A stretch of DNA of 64,000 bases from Acidobacteria bacterium Ga0074141. GTDB lineage: Bacteria > Acidobacteriota > Blastocatellia > Pyrinomonadales > Pyrinomonadaceae. The stretch lies in contig LNDP01000014.1 of the NCBI GenBank assembly GCA_001464665.1, positions 310,001-374,000 of the forward strand, written 5' to 3'. The notes under the pieces were generated by a model, which saw only the letters and a program-made list of their open reading frames with translations, searched no databases and was not told the DNA's origin. Below, one piece after another: positions 54,534 through 62,871 of the stretch (position 1 is its first letter; every line of letters begins with the position of its first letter). The position numbers were made by a program, and so were the translations under genes.

Positions 54534-55262
54534 TTACGCGGCGCGTGCGAGGGTGAAAACATCGACCCTCGCCGCGCCGCTTTTCGTTAGGGCCTTGGCA
54601 CAATAGGATGCGGTCGAGCCCGAGGTCAGGACGTCGTCAATTAGGATGATGCTTCTGCCGGCGGTCAGCTTGGGACGGACGACCTTGAAGGCGTTGCGGA
54701 CCGAGAGGTCGCGGGCCTTGCGGTCCATTCCGGCTCGGTGGTGCGGCGTATCGACGACACGCTGAAGGCTTGCTTCATCAACCGGAATGCCGCTTGACCT
54801 GCCGAGAAATCCGGCAATCACGGACGCCTGATTGTAGCCGCGCTCGACAAAACGCTTTCGCGAAAGCGGAACCGGCATGAGAAGGTCCGCCCCTTCGCGG
54901 AAGCTATCGGCAAAGGCGATCGAGGCGGCTTTCTGAAATCGGATCGAGAGGTGCGGGTTGGTCTTCAGATTGATGACTTCCGCGGCGGCCGGGCCGCGAT
55001 AAGGGCCGGCCGAGCGAGCTAAGCCGTAAGCGTGGTCGTCGCATTTGCGGCAAAAGGTCTCAAACATCGTCTCAGCCTCGCCAAGGAATAAGCCGCATTT
55101 TGCACAGGCCGTTTCGCTGCCGGTAAAGAAGCGATACGCGCTCCAGCAATTCTCACACGCTACGCCATCCGCCCGACGCTCGACCTGCCGCCCGCAGCAG
55201 CGGCACTCCCGCGGAAAGGCGATGGCGAGGAGCGAATCGGCGATCGTGGCGGCAAAACTCAT
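54534..55262 (-). CDS. ComF-family phosphoribosyltransferase-like protein
   Basis: 242 aa with an N-terminal four-cysteine zinc site (C-R-C-C-G ... C-E-N-C, then C-A-K-C and C-R-K-C) and a PRTase domain with the PRPP motif I-L-I-D-D-V-L-T-S-G-S-T. ComF is linked to DNA uptake and fork restart in other bacteria. It starts 3 nt after the stop of the S9 peptidase gene, so it is probably translated from the same message. Confidence 0.92.
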   Translation of the reverse strand: MSFAATIADSLLAIAFPRECRCCGRQVERRADGVACENCWSAYRFFTGSETACAKCGLFLGEAETMFETFCRKCDDHAYGLARSAGPYRGPAAAEVINLKTNPHLSIRFQKAASIAFADSFREGADLLMPVPLSRKRFVERGYNQASVIAGFLGRSSGIPVDEASLQRVVDTPHHRAGMDRKARDLSVRNAFKVVRPKLTAGRSIILIDDVLTSGSTASYCAKALTKSGAARVDVFTLARAA

Positions 55263-55265
55263 CAG

Positions 55266-57629
55266 CTATTTCGCCGCAAGGTGCTTCTCAAAAAATGTAA
55301 GAATTCGCTCGTATTCATCGGCCCAGCTTTCGGGCCGGACGAACGCGTGATTTTCCGAAGGATAAAGCATCGCCTCAAAATACTGCGTCTTCCCAAGCCT
55401 GATGAGCTGTTCGATCATCTGCACCGAGTCCTGCACATGAACGTTGTCGTCGGCCATTCCGTGTAGTATCAGGAACGGCCGTTCGAGCTTGTCGGCATAA
55501 GCGATCGGCGAACTGCGTTTGTAGGCCTCGGGGTTCTTGTCGGGAAAGCCGAGCCGCTGGGCGGTGTAAAAAGGATTCGCGGCGTAGTAATTCTTCCAGT
55601 CAAAGACCGAGCGAAGTGCCGCGGCCGCGGCGATCCGCTCCGGTGCCCGCATGACGAGCATCCCGGCCATGAATCCGCCGTAGCTGCCGCCGTAAACTCC
55701 GATGCGGCTTTGATCGACGCCGTAGTTTTTGACCATGTGGTCGATGGAGTCGATATGATCGTCAAAGTCCTTGCCGCCGAGAAAATCATGGACGTCCGTC
55801 CGCCACTCGCGGCCATAGCCCGCCGAGCCGCGGTAGTCAATATCGAGCACAACATAGCCCTTCTTCGCCAGCATGTCGTTGAACATGAACTCGCGGTAAT
55901 AGTTGTTCCAGCCGTTGATCACGTTCTGCAAATAACCCGCACCGTGAACGAAGATCACCATCGGATATTTCTTCTTGGGATCATGGCCGGGCGGCAGGTA
56001 GATCTTCGCCGGGATCTTTTTGCCATCCCGGGAATCGATCTCGATGAAGTTGGGTTCCGTCCATTTCATCGACTTAAGTGATTCGGGCACTGTGCGAGTA
56101 AGTTGAGTCGGTGTTTTGATAAGAGGCTCGCATGGAAAACATATGGGTATCGAATATAACTCTGTGGGCTCATTCCATTTGGAGCCGCCGAAAACGAGGA
56201 CGCTACCGTTCTCCGAAAGCTGCGGGCTCTCTTTCATCCAGGTTGGGTTTGCTGTCGTGATGAACAACCCGCCGTTTCGGGCGATATCCGGTTGAACGAA
56301 AAATTCACGTCCCGAAGTTCCCTTACTGTTCGACATGTAAATTACTTGATCGCCAGCGGCGTTCCATTTGGCCCATTCAACTTGCCAGTTCCCTTTCGTT
56401 CGTTGTTCGATCTTTACGGACGGGGTTGGAACGCTCCCGGTCAAATTCTGTTCTTTCTCGGTTGAAGACACCCTCCCTACCGGTCGGGTTTCCGCCTGTG
56501 TGGTTGAAACACTCGCTGCGGCCCGCGTTTCTGATTCGAGGGTTGCGAGGTAGAGGTGGTTAAAGCCGTCGCGTTCGGAGGCGAAGAAAAGCTGAGCGGG
56601 GTTTTTCGGGTTTGGTTCGAATATCGCCGATTTCGGCGCCTGCCATTTGTCGTCGGTCTCTTCGGTGATGAGGATTATCTTTTCGTCCTTTGATCCTACG
56701 TTGTAAACGTAGAAAAGCTGGCGGCGTTTTGTGTCTTTATCGAGCCGGTCAACGATCAGCGAGCGGTTATCTGCAGCCCATACCATCCGCCGAAAGCTGG
56801 AGACGCCCTCGGGCTTCGGGAGCTTTATCTCGTGCGGCGTGTCTCGGCTGCCGTCGGTCGGCATGAACATCAATTTCTGCTCGGTCCAACCGCGTCGCGG
56901 CCCGCCGCCTGTAACAAACTCCGGCAAGAAGTTCGGGACAACAAGCTGCCGCTGTTTCGAGCCATCCGAAACGACGTACGCCGCCATCTTGCCGTCCTTG
57001 CTCGTTACGATGTTTCCTACCGAGATGAACTGCTGCGCATTGGCCTCGCGGGTCACCTGCGTAAGCGTCGCATCCGCAAGATTTAGCACGAACGCGTTGC
57101 CGCCCTGCGAATAAAGAATGCGGTCATTGTCCACAAACCGAGCCCCGAACTCTGGGGACTGTGTTTTCGTGATGCGCTTTACCGCGCGATCGGAAACCGT
57201 CATCAAATAAAGGTCGCCACCATGCGTAAAAACTAGCCGTTTCGAGTCCGGCGACCATTCGAAATTGCCGAGCTGATTTTCGCGGTCGCGGACGAACTGG
57301 TCACGCATCTCGACGCCGTAGTTGAGCGGATTCGCTCGTTCGGGCAGACGAACCGGAGCGGGAAGCTGGCCGGGGCTGAGTATTTTTTCCGGCGTCCCGC
57401 CCGCGGTCGAGACAATGTAAAGATCGCGCCGCGGCTTGCCCTCGGCGTTCCACAGAAACACCACCTTCGCCCCGTCCGGCGAAAGCTTCTCGCCCTCGAC
57501 CCGCTGCCCCGCGATCGAAGGCTCCGCCATGATCTGGCGAACGGTCAGGGTCTGGCCCGAGACTAGACCGGAAAGAATTAAAGCGAGCGTAATGGTGAGC
57601 AAAGATTTCTTGTTGAGCATAACGAACAT
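55266..57629 (-). CDS. S9-family prolyl-oligopeptidase-type peptidase, secreted
   Basis: 787 aa from ATG 57629 (GAGAG 3-4 nt upstream); ATG 57620 is an alternative. Signal peptide (S-L-L-T-I-T-L-A-L to V-S-G-Q), an N-terminal beta-propeller (WD40/TolB-like, about 40-500) and a C-terminal alpha/beta hydrolase with catalytic Ser in G-G-S-Y-G-G-F, Asp in M-A-D-D-N-V-H-V and His in S-E-N-H-A-F. Between two propeller blades there is a roughly 45-residue Ser/Thr/Glu-rich insert (DNA about 56395-56535) encoded partly by a palindromic sequence. ComF follows directly. Confidence 0.9.
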   Translation of the reverse strand: MFVMLNKKSLLTITLALILSGLVSGQTLTVRQIMAEPSIAGQRVEGEKLSPDGAKVVFLWNAEGKPRRDLYIVSTAGGTPEKILSPGQLPAPVRLPERANPLNYGVEMRDQFVRDRENQLGNFEWSPDSKRLVFTHGGDLYLMTVSDRAVKRITKTQSPEFGARFVDNDRILYSQGGNAFVLNLADATLTQVTREANAQQFISVGNIVTSKDGKMAAYVVSDGSKQRQLVVPNFLPEFVTGGGPRRGWTEQKLMFMPTDGSRDTPHEIKLPKPEGVSSFRRMVWAADNRSLIVDRLDKDTKRRQLFYVYNVGSKDEKIILITEETDDKWQAPKSAIFEPNPKNPAQLFFASERDGFNHLYLATLESETRAAASVSTTQAETRPVGRVSSTEKEQNLTGSVPTPSVKIEQRTKGNWQVEWAKWNAAGDQVIYMSNSKGTSGREFFVQPDIARNGGLFITTANPTWMKESPQLSENGSVLVFGGSKWNEPTELYSIPICFPCEPLIKTPTQLTRTVPESLKSMKWTEPNFIEIDSRDGKKIPAKIYLPPGHDPKKKYPMVIFVHGAGYLQNVINGWNNYYREFMFNDMLAKKGYVVLDIDYRGSAGYGREWRTDVHDFLGGKDFDDHIDSIDHMVKNYGVDQSRIGVYGGSYGGFMAGMLVMRAPERIAAAAALRSVFDWKNYYAANPFYTAQRLGFPDKNPEAYKRSSPIAYADKLERPFLILHGMADDNVHVQDSVQMIEQLIRLGKTQYFEAMLYPSENHAFVRPESWADEYERILTFFEKHLAAK

Positions 57630-57666
57630 TGACTCTCGATGTGTTTTGGTGATTATTGAGAGTATT

Positions 57667-57825
57667 ATGCCCGAGAACGACTCGCAGAAAAAACGGCCTG
57701 ATAAAGCGGAGGCGGAGAATGACGAGGCGAGCAAGCGGAGTTATTACTACGACGACGCGCACGGGTATGAGGAATATGATCCGGAAAAAGAGCCGGACGA
57801 TGATGAACTTGAAGACGAAGAATGA
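57667..57825 (+). CDS. Small very acidic protein
   Basis: 52 aa from ATG 57667, with TGAGAG 5 nt upstream. The sequence is extremely polar, rich in Asp, Glu and Lys, with an aromatic Y-Y-Y-D-D and Y-E-E-Y segment and an all-acidic C-terminus (D-D-D-E-L-E-D-E-E). Likely disordered. It is divergent from the S9 gene, and its stop codon directly abuts the stop of the MATE gene. The frame continues upstream to 57436 only as antisense of the S9 gene. Function unknown. Confidence 0.55.
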   Translation: MPENDSQKKRPDKAEAENDEASKRSYYYDDAHGYEEYDPEKEPDDDELEDEE

Positions 57826-59268
57826 TCAGGCTTCGGTGCGGTCGATCGAGACCTGAATGCTCTGCCAGCGGCCTTGGCGGAATTTGTAGAAGCTCAATGC
57901 AAACCGGACAATGTGCCCGGCGAGGATCGCCAGCCAAATGTGCAAGGGTTCGAGCCCCCAGGCCTGTTGGATAATGAAGCAGATGCCAAGCGGGATAATG
58001 ACCTGCGAAACGACCGAGATGTAGAGCGGGCTTTTGGTGTCTCCGGTGCCTTGCAGTCCGCCGGTATAGGTCAGGGCGGCCGAGATAAATAGGCCGGAAA
58101 CACTGAGCACCTGCAGAAGCTGCGTGCCGATCTCGATAACGGCCGGCTCCTTCATTCCGAAAAAGCCAAGAAGCTGCGCGGGAAAAAAGAAAAAGAAAAG
58201 CCCGATAAATGCCGAGCCCGCGACGCCGAACTTCGCGGCCGTGTGGACGGCCTTTGATGCACGTTCCGGATTTCCCGCCCCGAGATTTTGCCCGGCGACC
58301 GCCGCAGCCGCTCCCATAAGCCCGACCGACGTCCATGTGATCAGCGAGAAAAGCTGCGTATAGCCGACGGCAAATGCGGCCTGTGCCGCCGCACTCTGAG
58401 CCAGCGAACCGATGAAGGCGAGCATGAAAACACCGCCGACGTTCATCGCGATGCCCTGAATCCCGGTCGGCAAGCCAAAGCGAAATATCTGGCGGATGAT
58501 GGCCCAGTCGGGCTTGTAGCCTAGCCCTTTCGGGAACGAAACGACCCAACCGCCGGCGAGCAGCCGATACAGAGCATAAATGGCCACCACGCCGGAGGCG
58601 ATGCTCGTTCCCATCGCGGCACCGGCCGTGCCGAATGACGGTATCGGGCCAAGCCCGGGGATGAGAATGAGGTTGAGGACCAGGTTGAGCACCGTCATCA
58701 CGACGCCGAGGATCATCGGCGTTCGGGCGTCGCCGGCCGAGCGAAGTGCTCCGCTCAGCATAAAAAAGATGAGCAGGCCAAGACTGAAAACGAATGTGAT
58801 GCGGAGATAGGGAAGTGCCTCGGCCTTGACACCGGCTTCGGCATTTACGAGGTCGAGCAAATAAGGCGAAGCGAAATATCCGACCGGAGCCATAACACCA
58901 AAAGAGATGATGATCGCTGTTAGGAATGCCTGATAGACGGTTCGGTCCACCTTCAGTTCTTCGCCGGCCCCGGCAAAGCGGGCAACGAGTATGCTCATGC
59001 CCGTAAAGAGCGACGAGATGAAAACAATGACCACCAAAAAAATCTGCCAGCTCACGCCGATGGCCGCATTTGCCTTGAACCCGACGACGTTGCCGACCAC
59101 GATATGATCGACAATGCCCTGCAAGCCGGCGATGACGTTGGTCAGCATCGTCGGCCAGGCGATCTTCCAGACGGCCGGCCCGAGCGGCCCCTCGATTATT
59201 GAGCGGTCGTATCGCGGCTTCGGCTTCTCAGGGACAATAACCTCGTTGTCGTCAATTGTTTCAGGCAT
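57826..59268 (-). CDS. MATE-family multidrug/metabolite exporter
   Basis: Na+- or H+-driven efflux transporter, 480 aa from ATG 59268 with twelve predicted hydrophobic segments in two homologous halves. N-terminal half opens with G-P-x-x-x-x-I-A-W-P-T-M-L-T-N-V, typical of the family (I-x-x-I-x-x-P), and G-T-A-G-A-A-M-G-T-x-I-A-S is the conserved helix 6 area. Substrate unknown. The start codon comes a few bases after the T-run of a minus-strand terminator that closes the DUF1428 operon, and has no clear ribosome site. Confidence 0.9.
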   Translation of the reverse strand: MPETIDDNEVIVPEKPKPRYDRSIIEGPLGPAVWKIAWPTMLTNVIAGLQGIVDHIVVGNVVGFKANAAIGVSWQIFLVVIVFISSLFTGMSILVARFAGAGEELKVDRTVYQAFLTAIIISFGVMAPVGYFASPYLLDLVNAEAGVKAEALPYLRITFVFSLGLLIFFMLSGALRSAGDARTPMILGVVMTVLNLVLNLILIPGLGPIPSFGTAGAAMGTSIASGVVAIYALYRLLAGGWVVSFPKGLGYKPDWAIIRQIFRFGLPTGIQGIAMNVGGVFMLAFIGSLAQSAAAQAAFAVGYTQLFSLITWTSVGLMGAAAAVAGQNLGAGNPERASKAVHTAAKFGVAGSAFIGLFFFFFPAQLLGFFGMKEPAVIEIGTQLLQVLSVSGLFISAALTYTGGLQGTGDTKSPLYISVVSQVIIPLGICFIIQQAWGLEPLHIWLAILAGHIVRFALSFYKFRQGRWQSIQVSIDRTEA

Positions 59269-59269
59269 C

Positions 59270-59294
59270 AAAAACCGGGCAATCGCTGCCCGGT
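59270..59294 (-). terminator. Terminator of the DUF1428 operon, directly before the MATE start
   Basis: On the minus strand stem ACCGGGCA/TGCCCGGT with loop GCGAT, followed by TTTT. 36 nt beyond the DUF1428 stop and one base before the MATE ATG, so it could also act as an attenuator for MATE. Confidence 0.8.
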
Positions 59295-59330
59295 ATTTCA
59301 GTATAGCGATTCAGACGCAGATTGTCCGTT

Positions 59331-59693
59331 CTAGAGGTCAACGATCACTTTGAAACCGGCATAGACCATCCGTTTGTAATCGAAAGGCGGGTCCTTCGGC
59401 GAGACCTTCGCAAGCTCCGGGTCGGCAAAAATAGCTTTCATCGTCTTGTTTCGATGGGCTTCCGATTTGAATTCAACCGCGGCATAGACGATCGTTTCGC
59501 CCGGTTTTAGTTTGAGGGCCTTACCGAAAGGGAATGTGCCGTATTCTTCGTTGAGATCCGAGACGACGTACTCGCGGTAGCGGAGTGCACCGTGTTTCAT
59601 AAAGATCTTGCCGGCACTTTGGGCGAGCTTTTTGTATTCGGCGAGCTTTTCCTCCGCGATCGGCAGCAGGTAAACATCGCAATATTTCGACAT
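59331..59693 (-). CDS. DUF1428 family protein (YbaA-like)
   Basis: 120 aa from ATG 59693. Short alpha/beta-barrel-like stress protein family with Y-C-D-V-Y-L-L-P-I, K-L-K-P-G-E-T-I-V-Y-A and a C-terminal K-R-M-V-Y-A-G-F motif. The function is unknown. It begins 4 nt after the DoxX gene ends and is the last gene of the eight-gene cluster that starts with the VOC protein at 62.9 kb. Confidence 0.85.
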   Translation of the reverse strand: MSKYCDVYLLPIAEEKLAEYKKLAQSAGKIFMKHGALRYREYVVSDLNEEYGTFPFGKALKLKPGETIVYAAVEFKSEAHRNKTMKAIFADPELAKVSPKDPPFDYKRMVYAGFKVIVDL

Positions 59694-59697
59694 ACGA

Positions 59698-60057
59698 TCA
59701 CTCCTTAGCAGTCCAGCGGCCCCGAGCGACGACCAGCAAAAGCAGCAATATGACGAAAGGGAAGATCGCCATCGCAATGCCGCCATAAGCTGAAACGACG
59801 ACGGCACCGGCCATAACGACCGCAAGCAGAGCGGCGGCGATCGGCGTTAGCTTCGGCATTATTCCCAAAGCCCAGGGAAGCACTAAGCCCAGGCCGCCAA
59901 GCACCTCCGCCGCACCAATAAAGAGCACGAACCAGTGCGGGAGTTCCACGGTCATGTTCGCCCGCATTTCTTCGTAGGGCATCATGAACTTCGAGCCGCC
60001 GGCAAAAAGGAACATCAGCCCAAGTACAATTTGCAGTATCCAAAGAATGATATTCAT
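59698..60057 (-). CDS. DoxX-family membrane protein
   Basis: 119 aa from ATG 60057, which has AAGGAGAT upstream. Four hydrophobic segments with L-W-I-L-Q-I-V-L-G-L-M-F-L-F-A-G-G-S-K-F and G-A-A-E-V-L-G-G-L-G-L, the typical DoxX opening. DoxX-like proteins are proposed to act in thiol or quinone redox protection. In the run of ArsR/SRPBCC/VOC/DUF1428 genes. Confidence 0.88.
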   Translation of the reverse strand: MNIILWILQIVLGLMFLFAGGSKFMMPYEEMRANMTVELPHWFVLFIGAAEVLGGLGLVLPWALGIMPKLTPIAAALLAVVMAGAVVVSAYGGIAMAIFPFVILLLLLVVARGRWTAKE

Positions 60058-60133
60058 TGCAGGTATCTCCTTGTTCAGGCCCGGAAAACTGCTCGCAGGC
60101 CGCAAATGGTTTCGGTCAGAATGTGACGAAATT

Positions 60134-60622
60134 CTATTCGAGCCCGAGCCGTTCCGCAAGGCGTTCGAGGCTGTCCTGCCAACCCGGGATGAAGCCTTCA
60201 TCGCGAGCTGCGACGCGATCCGCTTCAGACGCGAGCAGCGTGTGGATGGTCAGTTCGGTTTGGCTGCCTTCCGCTGCGAAGGTCACGGTCACCGTTGCGT
60301 TCGGCGGTATCCCGGCACCGCAACCGGCAGGCTCATTTGCCGGGCCATCGTAAACGATCCGCTCTGGTTCAACTATCTCCCTGAACGTTCCTTTGCAGGG
60401 ATAGACCTTTCCGTCCGGCCCATTGAGATCGATCTGAAATTTCCCGCCGGGGCGAAGGTCGATCTCGCAGGGCGGAGCGTCGAATCCCCGCGGCCCCCAC
60501 CATTCGGCAATTGCTTGCGGATCGGTCCACGCCCGCCAAACGAGTTCCCGCGGTGCGTCAAATCTTCGCGAGACAACGATCTCGCAGTCGCCTTTCATTT
60601 GTGCAGTCGCTGTTTGTGTCAT
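60134..60622 (-). CDS. SRPBCC (AHSA1-like) domain protein
   Basis: 162 aa START-like fold: R-R-F-D-A-P-R-E-L-V-W-R-A-W-T-D-P, a W-W-G-P-R-G-F, P-G-G-K-F and G-T-F-R-E-I. Such proteins bind hydrophobic ligands. Start ATG 60622 overlaps the VOC stop by 4 nt. It is a paralogue of the SRPBCC protein at 61107-61625. Confidence 0.88.
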   Translation of the reverse strand: MTQTATAQMKGDCEIVVSRRFDAPRELVWRAWTDPQAIAEWWGPRGFDAPPCEIDLRPGGKFQIDLNGPDGKVYPCKGTFREIVEPERIVYDGPANEPAGCGAGIPPNATVTVTFAAEGSQTELTIHTLLASEADRVAARDEGFIPGWQDSLERLAERLGLE

Positions 60623-61110
60623 CCTTCGTCCTCCGCCGCGGCAAGCACCACGGCAATATCTATCCTCCGCATGGTCATTACGGCAGACATCGCACGCCGT
60701 GCACGTTCGCCGCCCTCATTGTTTATCTCGATAAGCTGTTCGGGGACGACCTGCCACGAAAGGCCGTATTTGTCCTTCAACCAGCCGCACATCGATTCCT
60801 CGCCGCCGTCAGCCGTCAGCCGTTTCCAATATTGATCGACCTCGGCCTGATCGCGGCAGCGGATGGCGAAGGAGACCGCCTCGGTGAACTTGAACATCGG
60901 ACCGCCGTTGAGCCCGACGAAGGGCTTGCCGTTTAGCGTGAACTCAACCGTTAGGGCAGAGCCGGGCGGCCGGCCGACACGCTCGGCGGTCGCCTCGTCG
61001 TATCTTGAGATCTTTCCGACCGACGAGTTCGGAAAGATCCTGACGTAGAAGTTTGCCGCCTCTTCGGCCTCGCTGTCGAACCACAAAAATGGCGTGATCT
61101 CATGCATCAT
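60619..61110 (-). CDS. VOC/PhnB-like (3-dmu-9_3-mt) family protein
   Basis: 163 aa glyoxalase-fold protein: I-T-P-F-L-W-F-D, A-E-E-A-A-N-F-Y, F-V-G-L-N-G-G-P, W-L-K-D-K-Y-G-L-S-W-Q-V-V-P. The PhnB-type family has no assigned activity. Start ATG 61110 follows GAGGAGA and overlaps the preceding SRPBCC stop (ATGATG). The C-terminus extends with M-T-M-R-R-I-D-I-A. Confidence 0.88.
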   Translation of the reverse strand: MMHEITPFLWFDSEAEEAANFYVRIFPNSSVGKISRYDEATAERVGRPPGSALTVEFTLNGKPFVGLNGGPMFKFTEAVSFAIRCRDQAEVDQYWKRLTADGGEESMCGWLKDKYGLSWQVVPEQLIEINNEGGERARRAMSAVMTMRRIDIAVVLAAAEDEG

Positions 61111-61625
61111 TTCTTGTCTCCTCTCGCTACCGTTGCAAGGTAATCGACCAGGCAATCGAAGGTCGAGTTCCAGCCTTCGAGAACGCCCATTTCTTCGTGG
61201 AGCTTGCGGTCCACTTCGGTCGCATGCGAGATGGTCAGGGTTATTCGGCAGCGCTCGCCGACGTCTTCGAGCTCCACGGTTGTGACCATTGCTTCCGGCA
61301 GTTTAACGTCTTTGAAAGCCGGGATCTCTTCGCTCCCCTCGCCGAACTCGTCGGTCGAAACCAGTTTTCGCGGAGCGTCGATCTCGACAAAGGTGCCCTT
61401 TGATGGATACTCGGTTCCATCCGGCCCGATCATCGTGTGCCTGATCTCGCCGCCCGGACGGAACTCGAGATGGTCAACGCGGGTATCGAAGCCCGTCGGC
61501 CCGAACCATTTCTCGATGTGTTCCTTTTCGGTCCAGGCTTGCCAGACCAGATCCCGCGGAGCGTCAAACTCGCGGACAATAACGATCGCGTTACGAGCGT
61601 TTACCAGTTCTTTTTCGCTTTGCAT
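61107..61625 (-). CDS. SRPBCC (AHSA1-like) domain protein
   Basis: 172 aa from ATG 61625 with AAGGAAAA upstream. Motifs R-E-F-D-A-P-R-D-L-V-W-Q-A-W-T, W-F-G-P-T-G-F, P-G-G-E-I-R-H. The first codons overlap the end of the ArsR gene (35 nt), typical for ArsR-SRPBCC pairs. Ligand unknown. Confidence 0.88.
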   Translation of the reverse strand: MQSEKELVNARNAIVIVREFDAPRDLVWQAWTEKEHIEKWFGPTGFDTRVDHLEFRPGGEIRHTMIGPDGTEYPSKGTFVEIDAPRKLVSTDEFGEGSEEIPAFKDVKLPEAMVTTVELEDVGERCRITLTISHATEVDRKLHEEMGVLEGWNSTFDCLVDYLATVARGDKK

Positions 61626-61992
61626 TACTTTTTTCCTTCGCCACTGTCGAGTCATTCGCTGACTCAGCCTGCAGCACCTTAATGTATGTATCGAGCCGGT
61701 CAAGGCTTTGCTCCCAGAAAATGCGGTATTGCTCGACCCAGTCCAAGGCTTCTTTGAGCGGCTCGGCAACGAGGTAACAGGGCCGCCATTGTGCCTGCCG
61801 GCCCCGGCGAATGAGCCCGGCCCGTTCAAGCACTTTAAGGTGCTTGGTGACGGCGGGCATCGTCATCTTCATCGGCTTGGCCAACTCGGTTACGCTGGCT
61901 TCGCCGTTTGCCAGACGGCCGAGGATCGCCCGGCGAGTTGGGTCGGCGAGGGCCGAGAATGTACTGCTGAGCCTGTCCGTTTGTTCTTGCAT
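61591..61992 (-). CDS. ArsR-family transcriptional regulator
   Basis: 133 aa. Winged helix-turn-helix in L-A-D-P-T-R-R-A-I-L-G-R-L, V-T-E-L-A-K-P-M-K-M-T-M-P-A-V-T-K-H-L-K-V-L-E and L-I-R-R-G-R. The metal-binding E-L-C-V-C-D-L of ArsR/SmtB is missing, so it probably does not sense metals. Overlaps the first SRPBCC gene; ArsR-type regulators paired with AHSA1 proteins are common. Probably represses the cluster. Confidence 0.9.
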   Translation of the reverse strand: MQEQTDRLSSTFSALADPTRRAILGRLANGEASVTELAKPMKMTMPAVTKHLKVLERAGLIRRGRQAQWRPCYLVAEPLKEALDWVEQYRIFWEQSLDRLDTYIKVLQAESANDSTVAKEKSNAKRKRTGKRS

Positions 61993-62029
61993 TTATATGT
62001 GTTTCTGTCTGTTTGAGCGAAGCCGTTTC

Positions 62030-62416
62030 CTATGCCGCCGCGGTGTTTGTCGAGTCGTCTGCGCCTTTCTTCTTGATGACGAATGACGACATTTCGGCCA
62101 CCTTGCCATCGGCAAAGTGATAAATATCGCAATAGGACCAGTCGCTCGTCTGGCCTTCGCTGTCCTTCATCGACATTTCGCCGTAGCAAACGACAGATTC
62201 GCCATCCGCGATCATTCGGTCAACGCCGAAGTCCGGCGCTTCCGATCCGGCCATTTCGCTCATAAATTCACGGATCGCATCCTTACCTGTAACCGTGCGG
62301 TCGCCGACCATTGTCCACGAAACCGATTCCGAGCAATTCTCCAAAAAGCCTTCAACATTATTTGCAGCAAATGCGTCGTTGATCTTCTGTACGATCTCGA
62401 TATATTCTTTTGACAT
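62030..62416 (-). CDS. SnoaL-like/NTF2-fold protein
   Basis: 128 aa with N-D-A-F-A-A-N-N-V-E-G-F-L, S-W-T-M-V-G-D-R-T-V-T-G and W-S-Y-C-D-I-Y-H-F, typical of SnoaL-like NTF2 folds that bind small molecules. Start ATG 62416. 20 nt from the upstream VOC gene and 37 nt before ArsR, same strand. Confidence 0.87.
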   Translation of the reverse strand: MSKEYIEIVQKINDAFAANNVEGFLENCSESVSWTMVGDRTVTGKDAIREFMSEMAGSEAPDFGVDRMIADGESVVCYGEMSMKDSEGQTSDWSYCDIYHFADGKVAEMSSFVIKKKGADDSTNTAAA

Positions 62417-62436
62417 ATTGTTTTTACCTCGGTTGT

Positions 62437-62871
62437 TTAGTTTGTCGGGGCTTGCGCAATATTCACCATCCAGTTAATACCGAATTTGTCCGTCAGCGAA
62501 CCCCAATAATCGCCCCAGAACATATCCTGCAGCGGCATATTTATCTTCCCGTCATCCGCCAGTGCTGCGAATACGCGGTCGGCCTCCTCGCGGCTATCGG
62601 GAGTAAAGCTGAGGTGAGTGTTGTTCCCGACCTCGAGCTTCTGGCCCATCGATTCGAGCGAGTCGGTCGCCATCAGGATCGCGTTGCCCACCGGCAGGGA
62701 AATATGCATTATTTTTCCCTTGTCCTCTTCGCTGAGCTCCATCTCATCGCAGCCCGGCATTTCGCCGAAACGCATCACGGCCGTGAACTCCCCGCCGAAC
62801 ACGGAGCGATAAAATTCGAAAGCCTCTTCGGTGTTTCCTGGAAAATTCAAGTATGGATCTAATCGTGCCAT
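62437..62871 (-). CDS. VOC/PhnB-like family protein
   Basis: 144 aa glyoxalase-fold protein: Y-L-N-F-P-G-N-T-E-E-A-F-E-F-Y, M-R-F-G-E-M-P and W-G-D-Y-W-G-S-L-T-D-K-F-G-I-N-W-M, the PhnB-type signature. First gene of the eight-gene minus-strand run; its start ATG 62871 follows AAGGAGACACC. Function unknown. Confidence 0.88.
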   Translation of the reverse strand: MARLDPYLNFPGNTEEAFEFYRSVFGGEFTAVMRFGEMPGCDEMELSEEDKGKIMHISLPVGNAILMATDSLESMGQKLEVGNNTHLSFTPDSREEADRVFAALADDGKINMPLQDMFWGDYWGSLTDKFGINWMVNIAQAPTN

